Of a stretch of DNA of 64,000 nucleotides, positions 33,757-43,061 are shown in pieces. Under the pieces are notes generated by a model, which had not been told where the DNA came from, searched no databases, and saw only the letters and a program-made list of their open reading frames with translations. Numbering within the stretch: position 1 is the stretch's first letter; each line of letters begins with the position of its first letter. Location of the stretch: positions 1,178,001-1,242,000 of the forward strand of contig NZ_CP027295.1 in the NCBI RefSeq assembly GCF_005490785.1, written 5' to 3'. The stretch is from Brachybacterium sp. SGAir0954 (GTDB lineage: Bacteria > Actinomycetota > Actinomycetes > Actinomycetales > Dermabacteraceae). The position numbers and the translations under genes are program-made.

Positions 33757-34521
33757 TCAGCGCACGAGGACGCGGCGGTCCTTGACGATCCAGTTCTCCC
33801 GCCACAGCAGATCCGTGGCGGCGGTCGAGATGCGGGCGCAGCCGTGGGAGGCGGGGTAGGGCGGGATCGAGGTGGATCCGTGGATGGCCCAGCCGCGGTC
33901 GTAGTAGCCGGGGCGGTAGAGCCGGCCCAGGGAGCCCGTCTGCCAACCGGCGCTGTGGAGGCGGTACATGCGGAAGCTGCCCTTGGGCGTCGTCGCCGTC
34001 TTCCAGCGGCCTCCCGAGTAGTAGCGCTCGCCGCTGCCGGTGGAGGTGTTGAAGGTCCACTTCACGCGGCCGCCGGTGTAGCAGATGAGGATCTGCCGCT
34101 TGAGGTCGATGTCGAAGGAGGAGCCGCTCGTGACGGCGCTCCTCGGCTTCTTCTTCGCGGCGATCGCGGCCTGGGTCTTCGCGCCGACGACGCCGTCCTT
34201 GCCGAGCCCGGCGACCTTCTGGATGGCGTAGACGGCCTGCTCCGTGACGTGGCCGAAGCTGCCGTCCGCCGTGCCGCACCAGTAGCCGAGGGCGCTCAGG
34301 TTCTTCTGGAGCGTGGTGACGGCGGAGCCGCGGGAGCCCTTCTTGAGCACCGGGGCGGCGAGCGCCGTGCCGGTGCCGAGCGTGAGGCCCGCGCCGAGGG
34401 TGCCGACGCCGAGCAGGATCAGCCCGCGCCGCGACGTGACGGGGAGCTGGTCGACCGGCGGGGCCGGGTCGGACTCCGACGGCAGCGGCCGCGCGGAGAG
34501 ATGGATGAGCGGACGGTTCAT
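33757..34521 (-). CDS. L,D-transpeptidase with peptidoglycan-binding domain
   Basis: A 254-residue exported wall enzyme that makes 3-3 crosslinks or attaches proteins to peptidoglycan. The N-terminus has a twin-Arg-like signal (TSRRGLILLGVGTLGAGLTL ending TALAA). A PG_binding_1 repeat (about 60-125) with VTTLQKNLSALGY and AVYAIQKVAGL precedes a YkuD domain whose active site is AIHGSTSIPPYPASHGCARIS (catalytic His and Cys; seen as IHGSTS and SHGCARI). ATG 34521 follows GGGGGA. It is a single-gene unit reading toward fhaA. No obvious frame or residue defects are seen. Confidence 0.88.
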   Translation of the reverse strand: MNRPLIHLSARPLPSESDPAPPVDQLPVTSRRGLILLGVGTLGAGLTLGTGTALAAPVLKKGSRGSAVTTLQKNLSALGYWCGTADGSFGHVTEQAVYAIQKVAGLGKDGVVGAKTQAAIAAKKKPRSAVTSGSSFDIDLKRQILICYTGGRVKWTFNTSTGSGERYYSGGRWKTATTPKGSFRMYRLHSAGWQTGSLGRLYRPGYYDRGWAIHGSTSIPPYPASHGCARISTAATDLLWRENWIVKDRRVLVR

Positions 34522-34745
34522 GATGGTCTTCCCCCTGTGATGCCGGTATTGCCTGGGTCGTCCGTTATCTCCGGCCCTCTGGGACATCATGCACGAGCCG
34601 CACTCGAGTCAACAAGGGGTAAAGAGTTCCCGCTTAGCAGGTTTCTGGTCAGTAGTCGAGAATCCCCCAGGTGCGGGGCACGGCCGGCCCCGGATCACGA
34701 TTCGGCCACCCCTCGTCCCGGCGGGCGCTGTGCGATCATCGCCCG

Positions 34746-35588
34746 GTGGAGAACGTCGCGCCCCCGCCCCCCGAGCCGCTGCCCGCCCCGCACGAGCTCG
34801 GGCTGAGCGACGCCGACGCCGTGCTGCGCACGGAGGGCGACCCCGCCCGGGTCCGCCCCCTCGCGAGCGTCTCCAAGCCGATCACCGCGCTCGCCGCGCT
34901 CGTCGCCGTGGACCGCGCGCTGATCGACCTCGAGGACGCCGTGGACCGCGAGGGCGTCCCCGCCGGCGCGACCGTGCGCCACCTCCTCGCCCACACCGCC
35001 GGCCTCCCCTTCGAGGGCGCCGAGGCGATCGCCGAGCCCGGCACCCGCCGCATCTACTCCAACGCCGGCTTCGAGGTGCTCGGCGCGGTCCTCGAGGACG
35101 CCACCGGTCACGACCTCCCCGACTGGGTCGAGCAGACCGTCCTCGCGCCGCTGGGCCTCACCGACCTCGAGGTGGACGGCTCCCCGGCCGCCGGCTACCG
35201 GGGCAGTGTGCGCGACCTGCTCGCCGTGGGCCGCGAGCTGCTCGCCCCCACGCTCCTGCCCGAGGACCTCCACCGGGAGGCGACGACCGTGCAGTTCCCC
35301 GGGCTCGACGGCATCCTCCCCGGCTACGGCCGCCAGCGCCCCAACGACTGGGGCCTCGGGTTCGAGATCCGCGGGAGCAAGCACCCGCACTGGACCGGCT
35401 CCCGCAGCAGCGAGCGGACCTTCGGCCACTTCGGCCAGTCCGGATCCTTCCTCTGGGTGGACCCCGTAGCGGGCCTCACCGCCGCCTACCTCGGCGCGGA
35501 GCCCTTCGGCCCCGCCCACGTCGCCGCCTGGCCCGGCCTGACCGACGCCCTGCTCGCGGACGCCCTGCCCGGGGAGAGCGGCCCGTGA
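34746..35588 (+). CDS. Cytosolic serine hydrolase, beta-lactamase/class C PBP fold (copy 1)
   Basis: A 280-residue protein of the beta-lactamase superfamily without signal peptide. The nucleophile motif SxxK is SVSK (ASVSKPITALAAL), the second motif is YSNAG, and LLAHTAGLPF, WTGSRSSERTFGHFGQSG supply the remaining class C blocks. It probably hydrolyses an ester or amide in the cytosol rather than a beta-lactam. GTG 34746 is used; a weak GATCAT box lies 6 nt upstream and could make it leaderless. The next gene is a paralogue overlapping by 4 nt. The substrate is unknown. Confidence 0.8.
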   Translation: MENVAPPPPEPLPAPHELGLSDADAVLRTEGDPARVRPLASVSKPITALAALVAVDRALIDLEDAVDREGVPAGATVRHLLAHTAGLPFEGAEAIAEPGTRRIYSNAGFEVLGAVLEDATGHDLPDWVEQTVLAPLGLTDLEVDGSPAAGYRGSVRDLLAVGRELLAPTLLPEDLHREATTVQFPGLDGILPGYGRQRPNDWGLGFEIRGSKHPHWTGSRSSERTFGHFGQSGSFLWVDPVAGLTAAYLGAEPFGPAHVAAWPGLTDALLADALPGESGP

Positions 35589-36397
35589 GCACCGCGCTCG
35601 ACCTCCTCGACGGCTTCGGCTTCGAGGCCGCCGCGATCGTCATCGGCCCGGAGGGGGTGCGCGCCGCCCGCGGCGACCTCGACCTCGTGCGTCCCTGGCG
35701 CTCCGTGACCAAGACCGTCACCGGCACCGCCTGCGCGATCGCCCTCCAGGAGGGGTGCGCGGACCTCGAGGACCCGGCCGGCCCGCCCGGCTCCACCCTG
35801 CGCCACCTGCTCGCGCACGCCTCCGGCTACTTCTACGAGTCGGACTCGACGCTGCAGGCGCCCGGGCTGCGCCGCCACTACTCGAACTTCGGGATCGACG
35901 AGGCGGCCCGCCACGTCGAGCGCGCCGTCGGCCGCGACTTCGGCGACTGGGTGCAGGAGCGGGTCGCGGACCCCCTCGGCATGACCGGCCTCGACTGGAC
36001 CGGCTCCGCCTCCGTGGGCGCCCACGGCGCGCTCACGGACCTCGCCCTGCTCGCGGGGGAGCTGCTGCGGCCCACCCTGCTCGAGGCGCCGTGGATGCGC
36101 GAGCTCACCACCCCCCAGCTGCCCGAGCTCGTGGGCATCATGCCGGGCTTCGGCAAGCAGGACCCGAACCCCTTCGGCCTCGGCATCGAGGTGCGCGGCC
36201 ACAAGTCCCCGCACTGGACCGGGAGCGGGAACTCCCCGGAGACCTTCGGCCACTTCGGCATGCGCGGCACCGCCTTCTGGGTGGACCCCGTCGCGGACCT
36301 CGCGCTCGTGGTCGGCACCTCGCACGACTTCTGCGACGCCCACCGCGAGGTCATGCCGCGGCTGGCCGACGCCGTGCTCGCCGAGCACCGGTGCTGA
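35585..36397 (+). CDS. Cytosolic serine hydrolase, beta-lactamase/class C PBP fold (copy 2)
   Basis: A 270-residue paralogue of the preceding protein, with SVTK as nucleophile motif, YSNFG as second motif, and HWTGSGNSPETFGHFGMRG and FWVDPVADLAL matching the same blocks in copy 1. No export signal. It starts with a truncated first strand compared with copy 1 but otherwise aligns along its length. The GTGA overlap indicates coupled translation and perhaps a heterodimer. Neither copy resembles known secreted penicillin-recognising enzymes; function unknown. A short GC-rich stretch of GACGCC/GACACA repeats follows the stop (36398-36460). Confidence 0.8.
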   Translation: MSTALDLLDGFGFEAAAIVIGPEGVRAARGDLDLVRPWRSVTKTVTGTACAIALQEGCADLEDPAGPPGSTLRHLLAHASGYFYESDSTLQAPGLRRHYSNFGIDEAARHVERAVGRDFGDWVQERVADPLGMTGLDWTGSASVGAHGALTDLALLAGELLRPTLLEAPWMRELTTPQLPELVGIMPGFGKQDPNPFGLGIEVRGHKSPHWTGSGNSPETFGHFGMRGTAFWVDPVADLALVVGTSHDFCDAHREVMPRLADAVLAEHRC

Positions 36398-36465
36398 CGC
36401 TGACACAGACGCCGACACAGACGCCGACGCCGGCGCCGACGCTGACGCCGGCGCCGCCGTCGGCC

Positions 36466-37392
36466 TCACACGTTGTGCACGAGCGGGCCCTCCGGGTCCC
36501 GCCAGCCCCGGATCACCTCGAGCATCCGCACCAGGCGCACCGTCGCGGCGACGTCGTGCACCCGCAGCAGCCGGGCGCCGCGCTCGATGACCCAGGCGGC
36601 GGAGGCGAGCGACCCCTCGAGGCGCTCGGCCGCCGGGAGGCCCAGCGACTCCCCGATGACGTCCTTGCGCGAGAGCGCCGCGAGCACGGGATGGCCGAGA
36701 TCGGCGAAGCGCTCCCAGCCGCGCAGCACCTCGAGGGTCTGCACGGTGGACTTGTTGAGGTCCGGGCCGGGGTCCACGACGATCCGCCCCGGGGCGATGC
36801 CCGCCGCGAGGGCCTGCTCCACGCGCACCGCGAGGAACTCCCGCACCTCGGCGACGACGTCCCCGTAGACAGGATGCGGGTGCGACCGGCGGGGCTCGGC
36901 GAGCGAGTGGGTGATGACGAGGGAGGCGTCCGTGCGGGCCACCACGCCGGCCAGGCGCGGGTCGGAGAGCCCCGTCGTGTCGTTGATGAGATCGGCGCCC
37001 ACGGCGATCGCGGCCTCCGCGACGTCGGCGTGGAAGGTGTCCACGGAGAGCAGCACATGGGGCAGCTCGCGGCGCAGGCGCTCGAGGACGGGGACCACGC
37101 GGTCGATCTCCTCGGCCACCGGGACCGGCTCGCCGGGCGCGAACTTCACGCCGCCCACGTCCACGAGGTCCGCCCCCGTCGTGCCCGCCGCGAGGCCCGC
37201 CGCGACCGCCTTCTCGAGGGAGTCGGTGCGGCCCTGGTCGAAGAAGGAGTCCGGGGTGCGGTTGACGATGCCCATGACGAGCACCCGGCGATCCGTGGAC
37301 GGCAGCGGCCGCGGGCGGAGGGGGCCGACGTGGTCGGGGGTCGGCGCGGGCGCCGGCACGACGGTGACATCGGGGCGTCGGTCCTGGGTCAT
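36466..37392 (-). CDS. FolP2-type dihydropteroate synthase homologue
   Basis: A 308-residue TIM-barrel protein of the pterin-binding (DHPS) family. It has VMGIVNRTPDSFFDQG, DLVDVGGVKFAPGE, INDTTGLSD, VDPGPDLNKS, LSRKDVIGE and the closing RVHDVAAT. The usual DHPS signature DxGGESTRPG is replaced by DVGGVKFAPGE, as in mycobacterial FolP2, which lacks normal dihydropteroate synthase activity; so a role in folate synthesis should not be assumed. The ATG at 37392 is preceded by a weak AGGAA site. It diverges from sqdB across 148 bp. Confidence 0.85.
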   Translation of the reverse strand: MTQDRRPDVTVVPAPAPTPDHVGPLRPRPLPSTDRRVLVMGIVNRTPDSFFDQGRTDSLEKAVAAGLAAGTTGADLVDVGGVKFAPGEPVPVAEEIDRVVPVLERLRRELPHVLLSVDTFHADVAEAAIAVGADLINDTTGLSDPRLAGVVARTDASLVITHSLAEPRRSHPHPVYGDVVAEVREFLAVRVEQALAAGIAPGRIVVDPGPDLNKSTVQTLEVLRGWERFADLGHPVLAALSRKDVIGESLGLPAAERLEGSLASAAWVIERGARLLRVHDVAATVRLVRMLEVIRGWRDPEGPLVHNV

Positions 37393-37432
37393 CGGTCATT
37401 CCTCTGCTGTTCATGACGGCGGGAGTCCGTCT

Positions 37433-37460
37433 TTGACGGCCTGTCGCCCTGCATTACGTT
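37433..37460 (+). promoter_or_regulatory. Sigma-70 type promoter of the sqdB-sqdX operon
   Basis: TTGACG (37433-37438) and TACGTT (37455-37460) with a 16-nt spacer; transcription would begin near 37467, giving a 74-nt leader with GGAGG about 10 nt before the ATG. Confidence 0.55.
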
Positions 37461-37462
37461 AA

Positions 37463-38689
<1,227 letters not shown>

Positions 38690-38699
38690 CGACCACCCG

Positions 38700-39818
38700 G
38701 TGAGGATCGCGATCGTCACGGAGACCTTCCTGCCCTCCGTGGACGGCGTGGTGACGAGGCTGCGCCACGCCGTCGAGCGCTACGTGGACCTCGGTCACGA
38801 GGTCATGGTCATCGCGCCGGACCTCGGCGTGACCGAGCACCACGGGGCGCGGGTGGTGGGCGTGCGGCCGGTGACGCTGCCGTTCTACAAGCATCGGCGC
38901 TTCACCCTGCCGAGCCCCACCGTGGACGGCATCATCCGGGGCTTCCACCCGGACGTCGTCCACGCCGCCCAGCCGATCCTGCTCGCCTCCTCGGGGGCCT
39001 TCGCCGCGCACCGCCAGCGGATCCCGCTGGTCGCGAGCTACCACACCCACATCCCGCGCTACCTGGACCTGTACCGGGCGTGGCGGTGGGGCAAGCCCGC
39101 CGTGTGGTGGCAGATCCGGCGCAACCACGCCCTCGCGGACGTCAACATCGCGACCTCGGAGACGATGCGCGCCGAGCTCGCCGAGCACGGCATCGAGAAC
39201 CTCCACGTGGTCCGACGGGGCGTGGACACCCGCACCTTCCACCCCTCCTTCGCGAGCGACGCGATGCGCGAGCGGCTCACGCAGGGGCACCCGGAGAAGA
39301 AGCTCCTGGTGTTCGTGGGCCGCCTCGCCGCGGAGAAGGAGATCCACCGGCTGCGGCCGATGATGGACCGCCGCGACGACGTGTCCCTCGCGATCGTGGG
39401 CGACGGGCCGTTCCGCGGGGAGCTCGAGCAGCTCTTCCGCGGCACCTCGACCGTCTTCCCCGGCTTCATGGAGGGGGAGGAGCTCGCGAGCGCCTTCGCG
39501 AGCGCCGACGCCTTCGTGTTCCCCTCCGTCACCGAGACCCTGGGGCTCGTCATCCTCGAGGGCATGGCCTCCGGGCTCCCGGTGGTCGCCGCCCGCTCCG
39601 GCCCCACCCTCGAGCAGGTGACCGACGGCCTGGACGGGCTGCTCTTCGACTCCGGCGACGAGGCCTCCCTCGACGCCGCCCTCGAGCGGCTCGGCGACGG
39701 GGAGCTGCGCACGCGGATCCGCGCCGCGGCCCGCGCCGAGGCGGAGAAGTACTCCTGGGAGGCGGCGTCGGACGACCTCCTGCGCTACTACGAGATGGCG
39801 ATCGCGCAGCACGGCTGA
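38700..39818 (+). CDS. sqdX: GT4 glycosyltransferase, probable sulfoquinovosyltransferase SqdX
   Basis: A 372-residue GT-B glycosyltransferase that would move sulfoquinovose from the UDP donor to diacylglycerol at the membrane. It begins with the family pattern MRIAIVTETFLPSVDGVVTRL, has SYHTHIPRYLDLY, RGVDTRTFHP, the donor-binding FVGRLAAEKEI and E-x7-E in TETLGLVILEG. Actinobacterial GT4 mannosyltransferases look similar, so the SqdX call depends on the sqdB neighbour 10 nt upstream. GTG 38700 is the only sensible start. The stop faces that of the sigma factor gene, 24 nt apart. Confidence 0.82.
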   Translation: MRIAIVTETFLPSVDGVVTRLRHAVERYVDLGHEVMVIAPDLGVTEHHGARVVGVRPVTLPFYKHRRFTLPSPTVDGIIRGFHPDVVHAAQPILLASSGAFAAHRQRIPLVASYHTHIPRYLDLYRAWRWGKPAVWWQIRRNHALADVNIATSETMRAELAEHGIENLHVVRRGVDTRTFHPSFASDAMRERLTQGHPEKKLLVFVGRLAAEKEIHRLRPMMDRRDDVSLAIVGDGPFRGELEQLFRGTSTVFPGFMEGEELASAFASADAFVFPSVTETLGLVILEGMASGLPVVAARSGPTLEQVTDGLDGLLFDSGDEASLDAALERLGDGELRTRIRAAARAEAEKYSWEAASDDLLRYYEMAIAQHG

Positions 39819-39842
39819 GCAGGCGGGGGCACCCCGGCGGGA

Positions 39843-41042
39843 TCACCCCGGCCGGATCGCGCCGGCGAGGCGGTGCAGGTAGCGCTGCTCGGGCAGGCTG
39901 CGCGTGCCCTCGGCGGCGCGGAGGAAGGCCTCCCGGGCCTCGTCGGCCCGGCCGAGCCGGCTCAGGAGATGCCCGGTGACGGCCTGACGCCGGTGGCTCC
40001 CCTCGGGGAGCCGGTCGAGGATCTCGAGACCGGCCTCCGGCCCCGCGACCTCGGCGGTCGCGACGGCGAGCCCGAGCGTGACCGACGGCGCCGGCTCCAC
40101 GGCGTCGAGCATCCCGTAGAGCACGAGGATCTGCGCCCAGTCGGTGTCCTCCATCGAGCGGGCCTCCGCGTGGACCGCGGCGATCGCGGCCTGCAGCTGG
40201 AACGGCCCCACGGGCCCCACCGGCAGCGCCCGCTCGATCAGCGCGATCCCCTCGGCGATCAGCCGAGGGCTCCAGCGCGACCGGTCCTGCTCGGCGAGCG
40301 GGACGATCTCCCCGGCGGCGTCCAGGCGCGCCGGGGCGCGGGCATGGGTGAGCAGGAGCAGGGCGAGCAGGCCCGCGTTCTCCGGGTCCGAGGGCGCGAG
40401 CCGGTGGATCCTCCGGGCGAGGTCCAGCGCCGCCGCGGCGAGCAGCGGATCCGTGCCGCGCACCCGCTCGGTGAGGGCGTGGTCCTGGGCGTAGACGGCC
40501 GCGACGGCATGGCGCACCGCGTGCAGACGGGCGGGGAGGTCCGCGGCGGTCGGCGCCTCGAACCGGGCCCCCTGACCGGCCAGGGTGCGCTTGGCGCGGC
40601 TGATGCGCTGCCCCATCGTGCGCTCCTCGACGAAGAAGCACTGCGCGATCTGGGCCGTGGTGAGCCCGCCGACGGCGCGCAGCATGAGCGCCACCTGCGA
40701 GGCCGTGGTCAGCGCCGGGTGCGCGCAGAGCATCAGCAGCAGGAGGGTGTCGTCGGGCGCGTCGGACTCGACGGGGTCCGCCGGATCCGACGCCCGCCCG
40801 GGCTCGCGCGTCGCCGCCCGCTCCTCCCGGTCGCGCCGGGCGGCGTCGGCACGGAGGAGGTCCACCGCGCGGCGCGAGGCGACCCGCGTCAGCCAGGCGG
40901 CGGGATTCCTCGGCGTCCCCTCGCGGGGCCACTGCTCGGCGGCCGCGATGAGCGCGAGCTGGACGGCGTCCTCGCAGGTCGTGAAGTCCCCGTAGCGGCG
41001 CAGCAGCGTGGAGAGGACGTGCGGCGCCTCGCGGCGCCACAC
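39843..41042 (-). CDS. ECF42-type RNA polymerase sigma factor with C-terminal TPR-like extension
   Basis: A 399-residue sigma factor. Residues about 1-75 contain region 2 (VWRREAPHVLSTLLRRYGDF, CEDAVQLALIAAAEQWP), about 100-155 region 4 (LMLRAVGGLTTAQIAQCFFV with VEERTMGQRISRAKRTL), and about 160-399 a helical extension of the kind found in ECF42 proteins. No anti-sigma factor is present; ECF42 members are instead linked to DGPF/YCII proteins, and one such gene is directly upstream. The GTG at 41042 is the first usable start; the frame is open for 18 more codons of family-like sequence, so a rarer start codon cannot be excluded. Confidence 0.87.
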   Translation of the reverse strand: MWRREAPHVLSTLLRRYGDFTTCEDAVQLALIAAAEQWPREGTPRNPAAWLTRVASRRAVDLLRADAARRDREERAATREPGRASDPADPVESDAPDDTLLLLMLCAHPALTTASQVALMLRAVGGLTTAQIAQCFFVEERTMGQRISRAKRTLAGQGARFEAPTAADLPARLHAVRHAVAAVYAQDHALTERVRGTDPLLAAAALDLARRIHRLAPSDPENAGLLALLLLTHARAPARLDAAGEIVPLAEQDRSRWSPRLIAEGIALIERALPVGPVGPFQLQAAIAAVHAEARSMEDTDWAQILVLYGMLDAVEPAPSVTLGLAVATAEVAGPEAGLEILDRLPEGSHRRQAVTGHLLSRLGRADEAREAFLRAAEGTRSLPEQRYLHRLAGAIRPG

Positions 41043-41076
41043 GTCCTCCCACTCGGGACCGCCCGGGCCGGGCCGC

Positions 41077-41469
41077 TCAGGAGACGTCGGGCTCGCCGCT
41101 CATGACGGGCCGGAGCTCGATCGTCTCGCCCCGTGCCCCGAAGATCCCGGCGATCTCCTCGGCCCGCTCGGCGGTGTCGACGTCGATGAGGAAGAACCCG
41201 GCGAGGTGCTCCTTGCCCTCGGCGTACGGACCGTCGACGGCGACCTTGCGATCGCCCTCCCAGCGCAGCAGGCGGGAGCTGGACGGTGCGGCGAGGGCCT
41301 CGGCGTGGACGAGCTCGCCGCGCTCGGTGATCGCGGCGAGGCCTTCCTCGAACGCCCTGCTCCCGGCCTCGCGCTCCTCCTGGGGGAGCGCCTGGTGCTC
41401 GGGCAGGAAATCCGGTGTGGGGTGTCCCCAGGGCTGCGGGTTCGAGTGGATGAGGATGACGTACTTCAT
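41077..41469 (-). CDS. DGPF/YCII-related domain protein, ECF42 partner
   Basis: A 130-residue ferredoxin-like YCII/DGPF protein. It starts MKYVILIHSNP and contains the name-giving DGPYAEGKEHLAGFFLIDVD. Such proteins are the conserved neighbours of ECF42 sigma factors and are probably among the genes they control; a signalling or small-molecule sensing role is assumed. ATG 41469 follows AAGGAG at 6 nt. It precedes the sigma gene by 34 nt on the same strand and lies downstream of an ECF42-like promoter. Confidence 0.85.
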   Translation of the reverse strand: MKYVILIHSNPQPWGHPTPDFLPEHQALPQEEREAGSRAFEEGLAAITERGELVHAEALAAPSSSRLLRWEGDRKVAVDGPYAEGKEHLAGFFLIDVDTAERAEEIAGIFGARGETIELRPVMSGEPDVS

Positions 41470-41565
41470 GACTGCTCCTTCGTGGCCTGCTCGGCTGATC
41501 GGTCGGGGTGACCGCTCTCGTGCGCGGCGGTGGCGCGGTGCGCCTCCGCCGTCCTGCACCCACAC

Positions 41566-41592
41566 GTCGGAGCTGCGGGCGAGTTCTCGACA
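41566..41592 (-). promoter_or_regulatory. ECF42-type autoregulatory promoter
   Basis: Reading the minus strand, TGTCGA (41587-41592) and CGAC (41566-41569) are spaced by 17 nt. I recall TGTCGA with CGA(C/T) as the promoter motif reported for ECF42 sigma factors. It lies 97 bp upstream of the YCII start, so the sigma factor probably drives its own operon. Confidence 0.55.
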
Positions 41593-41735
41593 TGGTCGCA
41601 CCGACGGGGGGGATCTCCCGCCGGACGGCCGATGTCGCCGCCCGGGAGACGCCGAGGCCCGGCCCCGCAGGATGCGGGACCGGGCCTCGATGGAGGGCCC
41701 AGGGCTCAGGCGGAGGAGCCGGGCCGGGGGAAGGA

Positions 41736-42635
41736 TCAGCGGAAGGTGACGAAGCCGGTGGGGTTGCCCCAGATCTCGCGCTCGACGACCTGCTGCTTGG
41801 AGCCGGAGGCGTCGATGATCTCGCCGTCGCCCGCGTAGATCGCGACGTGGCCGGGCCAGGTGACGAGGTCGCCCGGCTGCGCCTCGGACTGGGAGATGCT
41901 GCGGCCCTGGTCGGCCAGCTGGCCGGCGGTGCGGGGCACGTCGATGCCCGCGGCGCTGTACGCGTAGTTCACGAGGCCGGAGCAGTCCATGCCGCCGAGC
42001 GAGGAGCCGCCCCAGGAGTAGGGGGTGCCGATCGCGGAGCGGGCGGCGTCGACGATCGTCGAGCCGCTCCCGCTCGAGTCCGAGGAGCTCGACGGCACGG
42101 CGGTCGCGCCGGCCGGGGTGCCGTTCGTGGAGCCCGAGTCGGAGTCGGAACCGGAATCGGCGGAGCCGCCGTCGAGCGCGGCCCGGGTGTCGGCGCCCAC
42201 GACGCCGTCGGTCGCGATGCCGGCCCCGGACTGGAGGTCGATGACCGCGTCGCGGGTCAGGGAGCCGAAGAAGCCGGTCTCGGGGAGGTCGGCGCCCTGC
42301 GCGTTGAGGGCCTCCTGGAGGTCCTCCACGGCCCGGCCCGAGTCGCCCCGGCGGAGGGTGTCGGTGGACGCCGCGTCGGAGGCCTGCTCGGCGGACTCGG
42401 CGGACTCGTCGGAGCCGGAGGCCTGGGCGGGGGCGGAGGTCGCGGTGACCGCGGCCTCGTCGGAGCCCGCGAGCGCGGAGTCGTCGGCCAGCGCGGCGGT
42501 GCCGCCGGCGAAGGCGGTGCCGACGAGGACGGTGCCGAGCACGGCGCTGCCGCCGATCGCGTGCGCCGCACGGCGGGAGGCGGTGAGCGGGGTGACCGCG
42601 CGGCCGGCGGCGCGGTGGGTGTTCTGGAGCGTCAT
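41736..42635 (-). CDS. NlpC/P60 peptidoglycan hydrolase with peptidoglycan-binding domain
   Basis: A 299-residue exported cysteine endopeptidase that cleaves wall peptides. After a basic signal region and hydrophobic core (about 25-45) comes an Ala/Ser/Asp-rich linker, a PG_binding_1 repeat (about 90-145: TLRRGDSGRAVEDLQEALNA), a Ser/Gly linker, and the NlpC/P60 domain with catalytic Cys in GGMDCSGLVNYAYS and His in WPGHVAIYAGDG. All catalytic residues are present. ATG 42635 is the likely start; upstream in-frame sequence reads as promoter DNA. GAAGGA lies 12-13 nt before it, a long spacing. Confidence 0.87.
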   Translation of the reverse strand: MTLQNTHRAAGRAVTPLTASRRAAHAIGGSAVLGTVLVGTAFAGGTAALADDSALAGSDEAAVTATSAPAQASGSDESAESAEQASDAASTDTLRRGDSGRAVEDLQEALNAQGADLPETGFFGSLTRDAVIDLQSGAGIATDGVVGADTRAALDGGSADSGSDSDSGSTNGTPAGATAVPSSSSDSSGSGSTIVDAARSAIGTPYSWGGSSLGGMDCSGLVNYAYSAAGIDVPRTAGQLADQGRSISQSEAQPGDLVTWPGHVAIYAGDGEIIDASGSKQQVVEREIWGNPTGFVTFR

Positions 42636-43061
42636 GGGGGTGGTGATTCCTTCGTGGCGATGCTGTGGGTCTCTCGCGTCCCTCGACGCGATGCTCGCTC
42701 CGGTCACGGGCGACATGCGGTGACGTCGAGGGTGGGGCCCGGGCGTCCGGGGAGCGGTCATCCACGCTAGGAGCCGTGCCGGCGGACCTGAAGCGCGTTG
42801 AACGAGCCGCATCGAGCCGTTGAACGGGATTTGACCCGCAGCAGCCGCCATTGACGCGGCGGTGGTCCGGCTTGATCTCCCGGCATGGCGTGCGCCATAC
42901 GGGGCGGCGTCCGCGCGGTGGGGGACAGGGGGAGGGGAGCGGCCCGGCCATGTGACGGGCGCCGCACGGCCGTCACCCTCACGTCACCTTCGCACGGGGC
43001 ATATGACGGCTGATGACATGGCGGTGGATCGAGTCCGCCATGCGCCGTCATGATCGGCCAC
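42636..43061. other. 426-bp divergent intergenic region
   Basis: No gene is supported. It separates the minus-strand NlpC/P60 gene from the plus-strand sulfur operon and must hold both promoters. The second half is rich in TGAC/GTCA steps and contains the two-part inverted repeat at 43003-43051 directly before the proposed -10 box. Confidence 0.5.
43003..43054 (+). promoter_or_regulatory. Operator-like double inverted repeat and -10 box of the sulfur operon
   Basis: ATGACGGC (43003-43010) pairs with GCCGTCAT (43044-43051), and inside it CATGGCGG (43017-43024) pairs with CCGCCATG (43035-43042). The candidate -10 CATGAT (43049-43054) overlaps the last arm and stands 7 nt before ATG 43062. A repressor bound here would block the promoter; alternatively the structure acts in RNA if transcription starts upstream. 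Confidence 0.45.

Noticed and set aside
34746..36397. Beta-lactam resistance genes
   Set aside because: Only the fold motifs are shared. Both proteins lack a signal peptide and are organised as tandem cytosolic hydrolases.
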